This document shows positions 1 to 9,154 of a stretch of DNA of 49,462 bases, piece by piece; the stretch's first letter is position 1, and each line of letters begins with the position of its first letter. Below the pieces are notes generated by a model that was not told the origin of the DNA, searched no databases, and saw only the letters and a program-made list of their open reading frames with translations. The stretch spans positions 1 to 49,462 of the forward strand of contig JAISSS010000027.1 in NCBI GenBank assembly GCA_031272965.1, written 5' to 3'. The translations under genes and the position numbers were made by a program. The DNA is from Bacteroidales bacterium (GTDB lineage Bacteria > Bacteroidota > Bacteroidia > Bacteroidales > Prolixibacteraceae).

Positions 1-105
1 TGCCTTGCCATTAAAGGGAAGACCAAACTCGCAGGGGAAAATCGCAAACCAAAGGCGACAACCAAGGATTTTATACGTTCTTTGAAATGGAGAGAGAATT
101 TATAG
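1..105 (+). CDS. Possible C-terminal end of an upstream gene (partial)
   Basis: An open frame runs in from the left edge of the window and stops with TAG at 103-105, giving 34 visible residues that are rich in Lys and Arg and end in KWRENL. It may be the tail of a gene that starts outside the window. Thirty-four codons are too few to identify a family or to exclude chance. I see no other gene before base 259. Confidence 0.25.
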   Translation, partial: CLAIKGKTKLAGENRKPKATTKDFIRSLKWRENL

Positions 106-212
106 GGGAAAGATACAAAATTTTATCCAAAAGGTACTGAAAAACAGAAATACGAATAAATACCTATTTAAAATACCACAACAGGGGTATTAACGGGCGC
201 TAAAATGTCCCG

Positions 213-236
213 TATTTTTGCCAAAAAATATTTTTG
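213..236 (+). promoter_or_regulatory. Two candidate -7 boxes for the sulfatase operon
   Basis: TATTTTTG occurs twice, at 213-220 and 229-236. Both match the Bacteroidota -7 consensus TAnnTTTG. Neither has a clear TTTG -33 box at the expected distance, so only the -7 part is supported. Either would place a transcription start a few tens of bases before the ATG at 259. Confidence 0.35.
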
Positions 237-258
237 TGTAAAAAATGCAGAGGAAAAT

Positions 259-2175
259 ATGAAAAATTATACTGTACAAGCGCTGCGTGGCATAGCCGGA
301 CTTGCCGCAGCGACAACGATTTCGGCCTGCGGGCGGCCTGCGCCCGTGCAGGAACCGGATGCGCATCCGGCACATGACGCGACGGGCGTGGTCAGCAAAG
401 TGTTCAATCCGGCCCAACAGAAATGGCCTGACCGTACAAATCCGGCCTCCGGCAAACCCAACGTAGTGTGGATACTGCTCGACGATGTGGGCTTTGGCGC
501 GGCCGATGTGTTCGGGGGGCTGATTCGCACCCCCACTTTCGGCAAGTTAGCCGACAATGGCCTGCGTTTTACAAACTTCCACACGTGTGGCATCTCGGCG
601 CCTACCCGAGCAGCGCTGCTCACCGGACGCAATCACCACTATGTTCACATGGGGGGATTTGCACATAAGTTCGCATCGGCAGGCTTGTCCGGTTACGACG
701 GCTACCTGCCGGCCGAAACAGGAACTGTTGCCGAAACACTCCGCGAACACGGCTATAATACCTTCGCGGTGGGCAAATACGGCATCACGCGCGACGAGGA
801 CGCCACCGATGCAGGGCCTTTCGACCGCTGGCCATCAGGCAAAGGCTTCGAGAAATTCTTCGGATTCCTCGGCTCCCAAACCGACCAGTATAAACCGCAA
901 TTAGTAGAGGACAACGAATTTGTAATTCCCGACGGACGCCACCTCAGCGAGCAAATCACCGACAAGGCCATAGCATACATACAGAAGCAGAAAGCCGCCG
1001 CCCCCGACAAGCCATTCTTCCTCTATTATGCGCCTGCCGCCGTACACGCCCCGCATCAGGTGGCAAAAAAATGGCGGGATGAATATAAAGGCAAGTTCGA
1101 CGAGGGCTGGGACGTGTATCGCCAAAAGGTCTTCGCACGGCAGAAAGAACTCGGCATTATTCCGGCCGACGCCGTATTGCCCGACAGGGACCCCAATATC
1201 CGCGCATGGGACAGCCTGTCGCCCGATGCAAAAAAGGTATGCGCCCGTTTCATGGAGACTTATGCCGCTTATCTCACTTATACCGACCACGAAGTGGGCC
1301 GCCTGATTCAGACACTCACCGACCTCAATCAGTTGGACAATACCCTGATATTTGTGCTGATTGGCGATAATGGCGCCAGCAAGGAAGGCGACTTTTACGG
1401 CACCGTTACACGGGAAGAATTCGCCCAGACAACTCAGACGGCCGAAGACGAGCAGGTAGCTAAAAACCTCGCCCGCATTGACCTCATCGGCGAGCCGGAA
1501 GGCACCAATGTTAACTACCCCTTGGGATGGGCACAGGCCGCCAACACCCCCTTCCGCTATTGGAAGCAGGATGCCAACGCCGAAGGCGGAACCCGCAACC
1601 CGCTGATTGTTCACTATCCCAAAGGCATTAAGGAAAAAGGCGGAATCCGCAAGCAGTATGGCCATGTTATCGACCTGTTCCCCACCGTCATCGACTTCCT
1701 GAATATCCCCGCGCCGGAAGAAATCAGAGGTGTAAAACAGCGCCCCCTGCAGGGAACCTCGCTGGCATATGCCTTCAATGACGCAACCGCCCCCGCCCGC
1801 CACACCGTACAGTATTTCTACATACTTGGACCGGGCGCAATCTATAAGGACGGATGGAAAGCATCCTTCCAGTTCCACCCAAACTTCGTGGACCTTAGCC
1901 TGTTGCGCATCGGCAAACGTACGTTGCCCGAACTTGCCCAAGCCGCAAAACAGGAACCGCAATGGGAACTCTATGACCTCAATACCGACTTCAACGAGCG
2001 GATAAATGTCGCCGAAAAATATCCCGAAAAATTGGAGGAACTGAAGGCGCTCTTCGACAGGCAGGCACAGGAAAATAACGTTTACCCGCTGTTCACATGG
2101 GCGCATATCTACGAGAGCATGTTCGCACAACGCAACAAACTGAATGATTCCGATTTAGACAAAGTAACCAAATAG
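259..2175 (+). CDS. Exported Ser-type sulfatase (arylsulfatase family)
   Basis: This is a sulfatase of the alkaline-phosphatase-like superfamily, about 638 residues, predicted to hydrolyse sulfate esters outside the cytoplasm. The activation motif reads SAPTRAALLTGR with the key Ser at residue 113. It therefore belongs to the Ser-type class whose Ser is oxidised to formylglycine by an anSME-type radical SAM enzyme; none is seen in this window. The metal-binding pair is Asp75-Asp76 in ILLDDVGFG, and a late DNG motif lies at 370-372. The N-terminus carries a lipobox ending SAC, so a lipoprotein is likely. I chose ATG 259 because it follows a purine-rich AGAGGA and gives a clean signal peptide; an in-frame ATG at 205 would add 18 residues before that signal. 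It heads an apparent operon with the DUF1254 protein (17-base gap) and the alkylsulfatase. The substrate cannot be told from sequence; aryl and alkyl sulfates are both possible. Confidence 0.88.
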   Translation: MKNYTVQALRGIAGLAAATTISACGRPAPVQEPDAHPAHDATGVVSKVFNPAQQKWPDRTNPASGKPNVVWILLDDVGFGAADVFGGLIRTPTFGKLADNGLRFTNFHTCGISAPTRAALLTGRNHHYVHMGGFAHKFASAGLSGYDGYLPAETGTVAETLREHGYNTFAVGKYGITRDEDATDAGPFDRWPSGKGFEKFFGFLGSQTDQYKPQLVEDNEFVIPDGRHLSEQITDKAIAYIQKQKAAAPDKPFFLYYAPAAVHAPHQVAKKWRDEYKGKFDEGWDVYRQKVFARQKELGIIPADAVLPDRDPNIRAWDSLSPDAKKVCARFMETYAAYLTYTDHEVGRLIQTLTDLNQLDNTLIFVLIGDNGASKEGDFYGTVTREEFAQTTQTAEDEQVAKNLARIDLIGEPEGTNVNYPLGWAQAANTPFRYWKQDANAEGGTRNPLIVHYPKGIKEKGGIRKQYGHVIDLFPTVIDFLNIPAPEEIRGVKQRPLQGTSLAYAFNDATAPARHTVQYFYILGPGAIYKDGWKASFQFHPNFVDLSLLRIGKRTLPELAQAAKQEPQWELYDLNTDFNERINVAEKYPEKLEELKALFDRQAQENNVYPLFTWAHIYESMFAQRNKLNDSDLDKVTK

Positions 2176-2191
2176 TTATACGATAAAATAC

Positions 2192-3607
2192 ATGAAAATA
2201 GCTGTTATTTTTCGCCTGATTGCCGGTATTTTGCTGCCGGCAATCATTCTGTCGTGCGGCTCAACAGCGAAGAAGCCGCAACTTACTAAGGATGAAGCTG
2301 TTGCATTGGCACGTGAGGCATATATCTATGTTACGCCACTGATTTATACTGACGTAACGCGGGTAACATCGCAGGTGCCTGACAATTATCTGCTGGCGTT
2401 TAATACCTTCCCTGACCACACGTTTCGGCATGTGGTAGCGCCCAACAACGACACCAACTATTCAACAGCCTACCTTGAGCTGAGCAAAGAACCGGTTGTG
2501 CTTGAAATCCCCGACCTGCAGAACCGCTATTATGTGTTCCCGTTGCAGGATGCCTGGACAAACAATTTTTTCCTCCCCGGCAAGCGCCTCACAGGAACCA
2601 GACCCCAAAAATACCTGATTGCAGGCCCCAACTGGCAGGGAAATGTCCCCGACGGCCTTACACTGGTTCAGTCGCCCACTAATATCGTGTGGGCTATCGG
2701 CCGAATACAGGTGAACAGCCCTGACGACCAGAAGAACTTTGTCTATCCCTTGCAGAAGCAGTTCGTGCTAAAACCGTTGTCGGCATGGCTGAACAATACT
2801 GAACAAAAGTTCGATTCATTGCATCCGCGCCGACTTTATGGCGACTTCGTTGCGGCACCCCGTAACGGCAAAAGCGTCGTGGAGATGGTGAAGAGCCTGT
2901 CTGTTGAAGCGTTCTTCAACTATGCAAACGCATTACTGACCGACAATCCGCCGTTTGAGGCCGACAGTGCCGTAGTGCGCCGGATTGCTGCTATCGGTGT
3001 GGGCGCCGGATTGAAGTTCGAGCTGGCCGGATTCGCCCCTGACATACAGGCCGCCCTCGAACAGGTGCCTGCTGACGTCTATGCCGAGTTTGTAAAGCCG
3101 CTGACCGGCAGCTTTTTCGGGAACAGGACTTCCGACCCGTTAGCCAAAATCGGCGACTACAAGTCCGATTATAACCTGCGGGCTTTGGTGGCGTTCCGCG
3201 GGCTGGGTGCGTTGCCTCCGGAAGAAGCCGTATATTTTTCCTATTATGCGGATAAAAATAATGAGCCGCTGAACGGACAAAATAACTACAGAATTCATTA
3301 CGAAAAAGGGCAACTCCCTCCGGCACAGTCGTTCTGGTCATATACCGTATATGGCCTCGACCGCTATTTGGTGGAAAATCCAATCCGACGATATGCTATT
3401 GGTGACCGTAATCCGCTGAAATACAACGCTGACGGCTCACTCGACATCTGGCTGAGCGCAAAATCGCCCGGCAAAGATAAAGAAGACAACTGGCTCCCCA
3501 CCGGCGATAAAGAATTTAACCTGTCATTGCGCGTTTATACGCCAACCGAAACATTCCTGAACGACCGCAACTCGTGGACAGACCCCAAACCTGAAAAGAT
3601 TAATTGA
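2192..3607 (+). CDS. DUF1254/DUF1214 lipoprotein
   Basis: The 471-residue protein has a signal peptide with lipobox ILSC (Cys22). The N-terminal half shows the DUF1254 pattern: an EAYIYVTPLIY segment, then NNDTNYS and RYYVFPLQDAW. The C-terminal half has the DUF1214 pattern, with a FWSYTVYGLDRYLV segment followed by YAIGDR and late DIWL and NWLPTG elements. The biochemical role of this two-domain family is not established. From its place between an arylsulfatase and an alkylsulfatase I infer an accessory or substrate-handling role in sulfate-ester use. It starts 17 bases after the sulfatase stop and lies 31 bases before the next gene, so one transcript is likely. Confidence 0.85.
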   Translation: MKIAVIFRLIAGILLPAIILSCGSTAKKPQLTKDEAVALAREAYIYVTPLIYTDVTRVTSQVPDNYLLAFNTFPDHTFRHVVAPNNDTNYSTAYLELSKEPVVLEIPDLQNRYYVFPLQDAWTNNFFLPGKRLTGTRPQKYLIAGPNWQGNVPDGLTLVQSPTNIVWAIGRIQVNSPDDQKNFVYPLQKQFVLKPLSAWLNNTEQKFDSLHPRRLYGDFVAAPRNGKSVVEMVKSLSVEAFFNYANALLTDNPPFEADSAVVRRIAAIGVGAGLKFELAGFAPDIQAALEQVPADVYAEFVKPLTGSFFGNRTSDPLAKIGDYKSDYNLRALVAFRGLGALPPEEAVYFSYYADKNNEPLNGQNNYRIHYEKGQLPPAQSFWSYTVYGLDRYLVENPIRRYAIGDRNPLKYNADGSLDIWLSAKSPGKDKEDNWLPTGDKEFNLSLRVYTPTETFLNDRNSWTDPKPEKIN

Positions 3608-3638
3608 TTAATATTTTAATTATAAACAAAAGATTATT

Positions 3639-5606
3639 ATGTATAAATATATACCTCTCATTGCTATAGCGGCAGGCTGTGTTCCTGCGGCCACATCAGT
3701 TGTTGTTACGCCGGACAGCAAGCCGGCCACGACATTCACTGAACGCATCAATCAGGAAGAATATCAACGCCTTGATTTCTCCGACAGCCTTGATTATCAG
3801 GATGCCACGCGCAACTTCATCGCGGCGCCCGACAGTCCTGTTCTGCTGAACGCCAGGGGCGAGCCGGCAAGCGACTTGCGGCAGTACGATTTCATCACCG
3901 GCGAGGCTCCGGCAACCGTAAATCCGGCACTGTGGCGACATGCCAAACTGACCAACATACGCGGGCTGTTCCGAATCACTGACGGCGTGTATCAGGTGCG
4001 CGGCATAGACCTGACAAATATCACTTTCGTGAAAACCGACAGCAGCTGGTTGGTGGTTGACCCGCTCACCAACCCCAATGCTACCCGCACGGCCCTGGAA
4101 TTAGTGAAGAAGCATGTTGGCGACTTCCCGATAGCCGCCATCATCAGCACACACAGCCATGTGGACCACTTCGGGGGCATCTCTGGCCTGGTGTCGCATG
4201 AGGACATACGTTCCGGCAAGGTCAAATACATCGCCCCGAAAGGCTTTTTTGAAGAGGCGGTCAGCGAAAACGTCTTCCTGGGCAATGCAATGGGACGACG
4301 CGGCGCATACCAGTTCGCAACCGGGCTTCCGGCCAGCCCCATAGCCCGTGTAGATAACGGCCTGGGCAAAAATTACGGGGGACATTATGACCCGTCGGTC
4401 ATCTGGGAGCCTAACCTCTCTATTGACCACACCGGACAGACGCTCAATATCGACGGGGTAGAACTCGTGTTCCAATATACCCCTGACACGGAGGCGCCTG
4501 CCGAGCTGATGTTTTTCTATCCGGCAAAGAGAATCTTCTTTGTGGCCGAGCTTGGAAGCCGTACCCTGCATAACGTGCTGCCCCCGCGCGGAGTGAAGGT
4601 CAGAGACGCCCGCGCATGGGCGGAATACCTCAACGAGGCGCTGACCCTGTTCGGCGACAGAATCGAGTATGTCGTTCCGGCTCACACATGGCCATTCTTC
4701 GGCTATGAACGCAGCCTGAACTTCCTCGAAAAACAGCGCGACCTCTACAAATATCTGCACGACCAGACGTTGCATTTAGCCAATCTCGGCCTGAACCCCG
4801 AAGAAATCGCCGCCACCATCAAACTGCCTGACGCGCTGGATAAGGAATGGTTTAACCAGGACTTCTATGGCGCCGTAAAGCACAATGTGAAAGCTGTTTA
4901 TCAGTATTATATCGGCTGGTTTGACGGCCATCCGGCCAACTATAACCGGCTGCCGCCGAAGGAAGAAGCAGTGCGGTATGTGGAATGGTTCGGCGGCGAA
5001 AAAGCCGCACTCGAAAAGGCAAAAGCCAGCTACGAAAAAGGCGACTATCAATGGGTAGTGCAGGCGCTTAAATGGGTAGTGTTCGCAAACAGCAACAATC
5101 AGGACGCCAAAAACTTGCAGGCCGACGCCTTCGAACAACTCGGCTTCCAAAGCCGCTCCAGCATCTGGCGAAACATGTATATCACGGCCGCCGAAGAGCT
5201 GCGGAATGGCAACATCATAAAACGATTCCCGCAACAGCGTAAAAATTATATCTATAATCTTACTACCGACGACCTGTTCACATACCTCTCCATAGCTCTT
5301 GACGGCGCCCGTGCTGCAAACCATGCCTTTGCCATACAGTTTAACGTGACCGACGAGCGCCAAAGCTATTACGTCTTCCTGAAAAACGGGACGCTTCACC
5401 ACCGCCCCGCCTCCGGCAATGAGCCGGTGCAGCTGGCAGTTACGTTACCCAAGAACCAATTGCAGACATTCGTAGCGCACCCCGACAGTGTGAAAACGCT
5501 GACAAACGCTCCCGATGTGAACCTCGCAGGCGATGCCGGAACGCTGGAAACTTTCGCTGCACTGCTCACCGACTTCAACCTCGCCTGGGATATCGTAACA
5601 AAATAA
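3639..5606 (+). CDS. Alkylsulfatase, metallo-beta-lactamase fold (SdsA1/BDS1 type)
   Basis: The 655-residue protein has the length and domain order of SdsA1-type alkylsulfatases: N-terminal metallo-beta-lactamase catalytic domain, helical dimerisation domain, and C-terminal SCP2-like substrate-binding domain. The zinc motif THSHVDH lies at residues 171-177, followed by GG. Further zinc-ligand regions include FFVAELG and the late VPAHTWP. The last 130 residues (LFTYLSIALDGARA onward) match the SCP2-like part. Known members cleave primary alkyl sulfates such as dodecyl sulfate into alcohol and sulfate. A short hydrophobic N-terminus with a possible lipobox IAAGC (Cys14) suggests export. It ends an operon with a Ser-type sulfatase and a DUF1254 protein. 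No sulfate or alcohol transporter is next to it. Confidence 0.9.
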   Translation: MYKYIPLIAIAAGCVPAATSVVVTPDSKPATTFTERINQEEYQRLDFSDSLDYQDATRNFIAAPDSPVLLNARGEPASDLRQYDFITGEAPATVNPALWRHAKLTNIRGLFRITDGVYQVRGIDLTNITFVKTDSSWLVVDPLTNPNATRTALELVKKHVGDFPIAAIISTHSHVDHFGGISGLVSHEDIRSGKVKYIAPKGFFEEAVSENVFLGNAMGRRGAYQFATGLPASPIARVDNGLGKNYGGHYDPSVIWEPNLSIDHTGQTLNIDGVELVFQYTPDTEAPAELMFFYPAKRIFFVAELGSRTLHNVLPPRGVKVRDARAWAEYLNEALTLFGDRIEYVVPAHTWPFFGYERSLNFLEKQRDLYKYLHDQTLHLANLGLNPEEIAATIKLPDALDKEWFNQDFYGAVKHNVKAVYQYYIGWFDGHPANYNRLPPKEEAVRYVEWFGGEKAALEKAKASYEKGDYQWVVQALKWVVFANSNNQDAKNLQADAFEQLGFQSRSSIWRNMYITAAEELRNGNIIKRFPQQRKNYIYNLTTDDLFTYLSIALDGARAANHAFAIQFNVTDERQSYYVFLKNGTLHHRPASGNEPVQLAVTLPKNQLQTFVAHPDSVKTLTNAPDVNLAGDAGTLETFAALLTDFNLAWDIVTK

Positions 5607-6105
5607 CCTTAATCAACTTGATTAAAAGGGCTGAGGCTATGACTTCTTTCAATAAGGCTTGTCTCTTTTGTCTGTGGCGACCGCTCAACGAAAACAGGAT
5701 TAAAGTTGTAGATAAGATTAAAGACTTGTAACTCAGCACTTTTGCATCCGATTATTGAAAAAGTTACGAAGAGTTTGTTCCATCTGAAAAGCATTTGCCG
5801 ACAAAAGCGGTACCTGTACAAAAGCGAAATAACAGTCGCGTCCGGCATTATACTGAATTTATTCTTTTTAAGATTGAATAATGAACGAAGTGTCTATACT
5901 AAATTAACAATATCTGTTGAAGATTATGAAGAATATATGAAATATCTGTCATAAAAAGACAATGTAAAACATTTCTAATACAATGTTCATATTTGCTAGT
6001 GTAAAATACGGGGATTTTTCACATGTGAAATTATTTTTGCCGGTTTTGTTGGTTGGAATATTTTTTTGATATACCTTTGTACATTATTTTTTCGAAGAGA
6101 AATAA
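5607..6105. other. Intergenic, no supported gene
   Basis: About 500 AT-rich bases. A weak perfect inverted repeat, TTAATCA-ACT-TGATTAA, lies at 5609-5625 just after the alkylsulfatase stop and might be a terminator stem, but it has no T-run. A 70-codon frame at 5742-5954 shows no recognisable motif. The right end holds a -7 box for the next gene. Confidence 0.5.
6045..6079 (+). promoter_or_regulatory. Candidate promoter for the acyl-CoA ligase
   Basis: TACCTTTG at 6072-6079 fits the -7 consensus TAnnTTTG. A TTTG at 6045-6048 could be the -33 box, but the 23-base spacing is somewhat longer than usual. The predicted leader is about 20 bases. Confidence 0.45.
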
Positions 6106-7737
6106 ATGACAAAAAAGATACTGACTTTACCCTGCATGTTGCAGACGAGTTTTGAACGGTTTGCCGACAACACAGCCCTTGTGTTTGTGGGTGAGGCGCC
6201 GCGCACATACCGTGATTTGCAGCAGGATGTTGAGCATGTTGGACGCATGTTGCGGGCGGCGGGCATTAGCCGTGGTGCCAAAGTGGCTATCCTCAGCCAG
6301 AACATGCCTAATTGGGCTGTGGCTTATTTCGCTGTTGCCGTAACGGGAGGGGTAGTTGTGCCCATACTGCCCGATTTTCACCCCGAAGAAATCGCCAATA
6401 TCATTGAACATTCCGAGGCGGAGGCGATATTCGTCTCCGAAAGTCTGTTGGGCAAGCTGAAGCCGGAGATGCACACCTCTCTGACAGTGTTCCGCACGGA
6501 CGACCTGCGGCAAATCAGCGGAAAAACAGCTCCCCTGCCGGATACCCCGTTTGAATATGAGAGTGTCGGCGAGGATGACCTGCTGTCGATAATCTACACT
6601 TCCGGTACCACCGGCCGCTCGAAAGGCGTGATGCTGACCCATAAAAATATCGTGTGGACCACCCAGCAATGCCGCTCGTTGCAGCATATTGTCGGTACCG
6701 ACAGGTTCCTGTCGATTTTGCCGCTACCCCACACTTTCGAAAATACGCTGGGGCTTATGCTGCCAGTCATGCACGGCGCCTCGGTCCATTACATCCGCAA
6801 GGCCCCAACACCCTCAGTACTGCTGCCCGCCTTGGCAACTGTCAAGCCGACAATCATGCTGTCGGTGCCGTTAGTTATCGAAAAAATTTATCGCAGCAAG
6901 ATACTGCCGCAAGTCAACGGGAAAGCAATAACCCGCACCCTCTATAAAATCAGCCCGTTCCGCAAGCTCATCAACCGCATGATTGGCAGGAAGCTGATGG
7001 AAACTTTCGGGGGCGAGATAGTGTTCTTCGGCGTTGGAGGCGCCAAATTGGACGCCCAAACAGAGCGGTTCCTTTATGAGGCCAAGTTTCCGCTGGCCAT
7101 TGGCTACGGGCTTACGGAGACCTCGCCGTTGCTGGCCGGTGCGGTGGGCAAGAACCGGCGGCTGTCGTCCACCGGAATCCCGATGGAAGGCGTCCGGCTG
7201 CGGATAGCCAACGTAAATGCTAACGGCGAAGGCGAAATACAGGCACAGGGCCCCAACGTTATGCGCGGCTACTACAAAGACCCCAAGCAGACACAGGAAG
7301 CCTTCACCGCTGACGGGTGGTTCCGCACCGGCGACCTCGGACGTTTCCGCAAAGGAATGTTATACATCCATGGCCGCATCAAAAACATGATTGTCGGTGC
7401 TAACGGCGAAAATATATATCCCGAAGACATCGAATCGGTTATCAACAAGATGGGTTATGTCCTCGAATCGCTCGTGGTACAACAGAAAGGCCGTTTAGTG
7501 GCAATGGTTCATCTAAACATGGAAGAAATCGACCGTAAAGTGCGCCAGATGAAGCAGTTCCATGACGAGACCGTCCAGAACATTAATGCCTTTATCGATG
7601 AAATACTGCTTGAGATTCAGAACAAGGTCAATGAGCAGGTAAATCACTATTCGCGTATCCAGACAGTCATCTTCCAACCGGAGCCTTTTAAGAAAACTCC
7701 GACACTTAAGATTAAGCGATTCTTATATTATCAGTAA
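6106..7737 (+). CDS. Long-chain fatty acid--CoA ligase-like AMP-forming enzyme
   Basis: This is an ANL-superfamily adenylating enzyme of 543 residues. The phosphate-binding loop YTSGTTGRSKG starts at Tyr164. The adenine-site motif GYGLTETSP and the hinge-region GWFRTGDLG follow, and the lysine-bearing tail motif KNMIVGANGENIYPEDIE precedes a variable C-terminus. The GANGENIYP form is typical of FadD/AAE-type acyl-CoA synthetases, which make acyl-AMP and then acyl-CoA from ATP, CoA and a fatty acid. No signal peptide is present, so it is cytoplasmic. It stands alone between its own promoter and a second promoter at 7763. Chain length preference cannot be read from the sequence; an acyl-ACP ligase role is also possible. 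Confidence 0.85.
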   Translation: MTKKILTLPCMLQTSFERFADNTALVFVGEAPRTYRDLQQDVEHVGRMLRAAGISRGAKVAILSQNMPNWAVAYFAVAVTGGVVVPILPDFHPEEIANIIEHSEAEAIFVSESLLGKLKPEMHTSLTVFRTDDLRQISGKTAPLPDTPFEYESVGEDDLLSIIYTSGTTGRSKGVMLTHKNIVWTTQQCRSLQHIVGTDRFLSILPLPHTFENTLGLMLPVMHGASVHYIRKAPTPSVLLPALATVKPTIMLSVPLVIEKIYRSKILPQVNGKAITRTLYKISPFRKLINRMIGRKLMETFGGEIVFFGVGGAKLDAQTERFLYEAKFPLAIGYGLTETSPLLAGAVGKNRRLSSTGIPMEGVRLRIANVNANGEGEIQAQGPNVMRGYYKDPKQTQEAFTADGWFRTGDLGRFRKGMLYIHGRIKNMIVGANGENIYPEDIESVINKMGYVLESLVVQQKGRLVAMVHLNMEEIDRKVRQMKQFHDETVQNINAFIDEILLEIQNKVNEQVNHYSRIQTVIFQPEPFKKTPTLKIKRFLYYQ

Positions 7738-7762
7738 TACAGTGTAAAAATGCGGAAAAATA

Positions 7763-7793
7763 TTTGTAGGGAACATTAAAAGCGCTACTTTTG
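7763..7793 (+). promoter_or_regulatory. Bacteroidota-type promoter for the 7822-10449 operon
   Basis: TTTG at 7763-7766 and TACTTTTG at 7786-7793 are separated by 19 bases. This is a full match to the -33/-7 arrangement described for Bacteroides. It is the best-formed promoter in the window. The ATG lies 28 bases after the -7 box. Confidence 0.72.
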
Positions 7794-7821
7794 CGGTTTA
7801 AAATAAATGTTTTTCTAAAAT

Positions 7822-8775
7822 ATGGTTCTGAATTACTACAACTGTAGGAGTAATCATGTGCTTCGAAAAGCTTATTCGGTTATTCCGTATAGCAGGGATA
7901 TATTCTTTACCACACACAATTTCGGTGTGGTGGCATGGGATATGTCCAATCCGCATGACATTCAGCCGGTGAACCAGTTTGAGGTCGGACAGAGTCGCGG
8001 GCGCTTGATTAACGGGATTCTGTTCATGTGGCGGCGGACGCCGGTAGAACCGGGCGGCATCACATTGCTGGATGTTCAGAACGCTCATGATATGCGACAA
8101 ATAGCGTTCATTGATTTCAAGAAAAACATAAGCTCTTTAACCGTGAGCGCGGACGGCCGCATGTTCGCCCTGACAGCAGAAGGTATTGTGGAGATAGATG
8201 TTCACGGTAATCAGAAAGTGCGGGTATCAATGTGGGATTATAATTTTCTGCACCCGACATGCGAGCCGTCCGATATTATTATTTTTGGCGACCTGCTGGC
8301 AGTTACCGGCCGCAAAGCCGGAGTAGCCATTTTCCGGATGACCCCTGACGGCCGCCTCTCCCTGCAACGGCACATCCCCTTCACCAATGGCACATCCCCC
8401 TCATCGCTCCACGTGATACCAAACCGGCAACTGCTCGTGGTCGGAAAAACAGAATCGCTATTCCTGATTGACGCTAAAACACCGACAAAAGCAAAACGCC
8501 TGAAAGCGGCAAAATATAAAAACCTCACCTTCTGCGAACACTTCCTCCAGCTCGGCAACAAAATCTTAGCCTTCGGGGTCAACCATTCCGGCGCCCCGAT
8601 ATGCTGCATGGCCGAAATCTCCGATTCCGGACTGACCCCGACCGACAGAATACCGCTGACAGACTGGAAAATGAAAAATAAAAAAAATGACGTCCCCCTC
8701 GGACTGCTGCAAAAAAACAACACCGTTTTAGTCTTCACCAGCGAAAGAGGTCTCGGCATCTTCGATATGGAGTGA
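7822..8775 (+). CDS. Possible beta-propeller protein, function unknown
   Basis: I do not recognise a named family. The 317-residue product has no signal peptide and consists of repeated strand-turn units of the kind TTHNFGVVAWDMSNPHD, GGITLLDVQNAHDM, DGRMFALTAEGIVEIDV and TESLFLIDAKTP. Each ends in a [LV]-x-D-like strand followed by a polar turn, as in LVIVD or WD-like propeller blades. A cytoplasmic beta-propeller is therefore the likely fold. It is the first gene after a strong promoter and is followed 31 bases later by a small unknown gene and a PaaK-like ligase. That points to a shared but unidentified pathway. Confidence 0.7.
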   Translation: MVLNYYNCRSNHVLRKAYSVIPYSRDIFFTTHNFGVVAWDMSNPHDIQPVNQFEVGQSRGRLINGILFMWRRTPVEPGGITLLDVQNAHDMRQIAFIDFKKNISSLTVSADGRMFALTAEGIVEIDVHGNQKVRVSMWDYNFLHPTCEPSDIIIFGDLLAVTGRKAGVAIFRMTPDGRLSLQRHIPFTNGTSPSSLHVIPNRQLLVVGKTESLFLIDAKTPTKAKRLKAAKYKNLTFCEHFLQLGNKILAFGVNHSGAPICCMAEISDSGLTPTDRIPLTDWKMKNKKNDVPLGLLQKNNTVLVFTSERGLGIFDME

Positions 8776-8806
8776 ATTTCGTATAATCCCCCTGAAAGTC
8801 TTTTAT

Positions 8807-9154
8807 ATGCACATATCTGATAAATATTACGACGAAATCTTCGAGTTCAAAGGCCAATGGGATACCCCCTCCCGATGCGGCCTGCGGATTGGCCGTAAAA
8901 ACGGCAAAACTTGCGTCATCGTTACCGAACTCTACCAGGACAATCCGGGAACATCGGTAACATACGCTGGCAAATCACTGGCACAGCAGATTTGTCAGGC
9001 TAAAGGGCTGTCCCTGACCGACATCGTCTATATAGAATGTAACCCGGATGCCAATTCCAAGCTGTCGTTCTATGACGAGGAATTTTTTGAGGTCATCTTT
9101 GACGCCGGATACAGGCAGCTGTCAAAAGAAGAAATAAAAGAAATACTGCAATGA
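8807..9154 (+). CDS. Small conserved-looking protein of unknown function
   Basis: The 115-residue soluble protein has no signal peptide or membrane segment. It is acidic near the end (SFYDEEFFEVIFDAG) and ends in a short helix, SKEEIKEILQ. I cannot assign a family. Its reality is supported by its position: its stop TGA (9152-9154) overlaps the start ATG of the ligase at 9151 as ATGA, so the two are probably translationally coupled, and it lies 31 bases after the propeller gene. Confidence 0.7.
   Translation: MHISDKYYDEIFEFKGQWDTPSRCGLRIGRKNGKTCVIVTELYQDNPGTSVTYAGKSLAQQICQAKGLSLTDIVYIECNPDANSKLSFYDEEFFEVIFDAGYRQLSKEEIKEILQ

Noticed and set aside
901..2130. Long minus-strand open frame of about 409 codons
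   Set aside because: It lies wholly antisense to the sulfatase, has no plausible signal or motif, and mirrors its codon structure. It is a shadow frame.
5742..5954. 70-codon plus-strand frame
   Set aside because: No motif, no promoter and no neighbour support. The ending ISVEDYEEYMKYLS looks protein-like but is too little to call.
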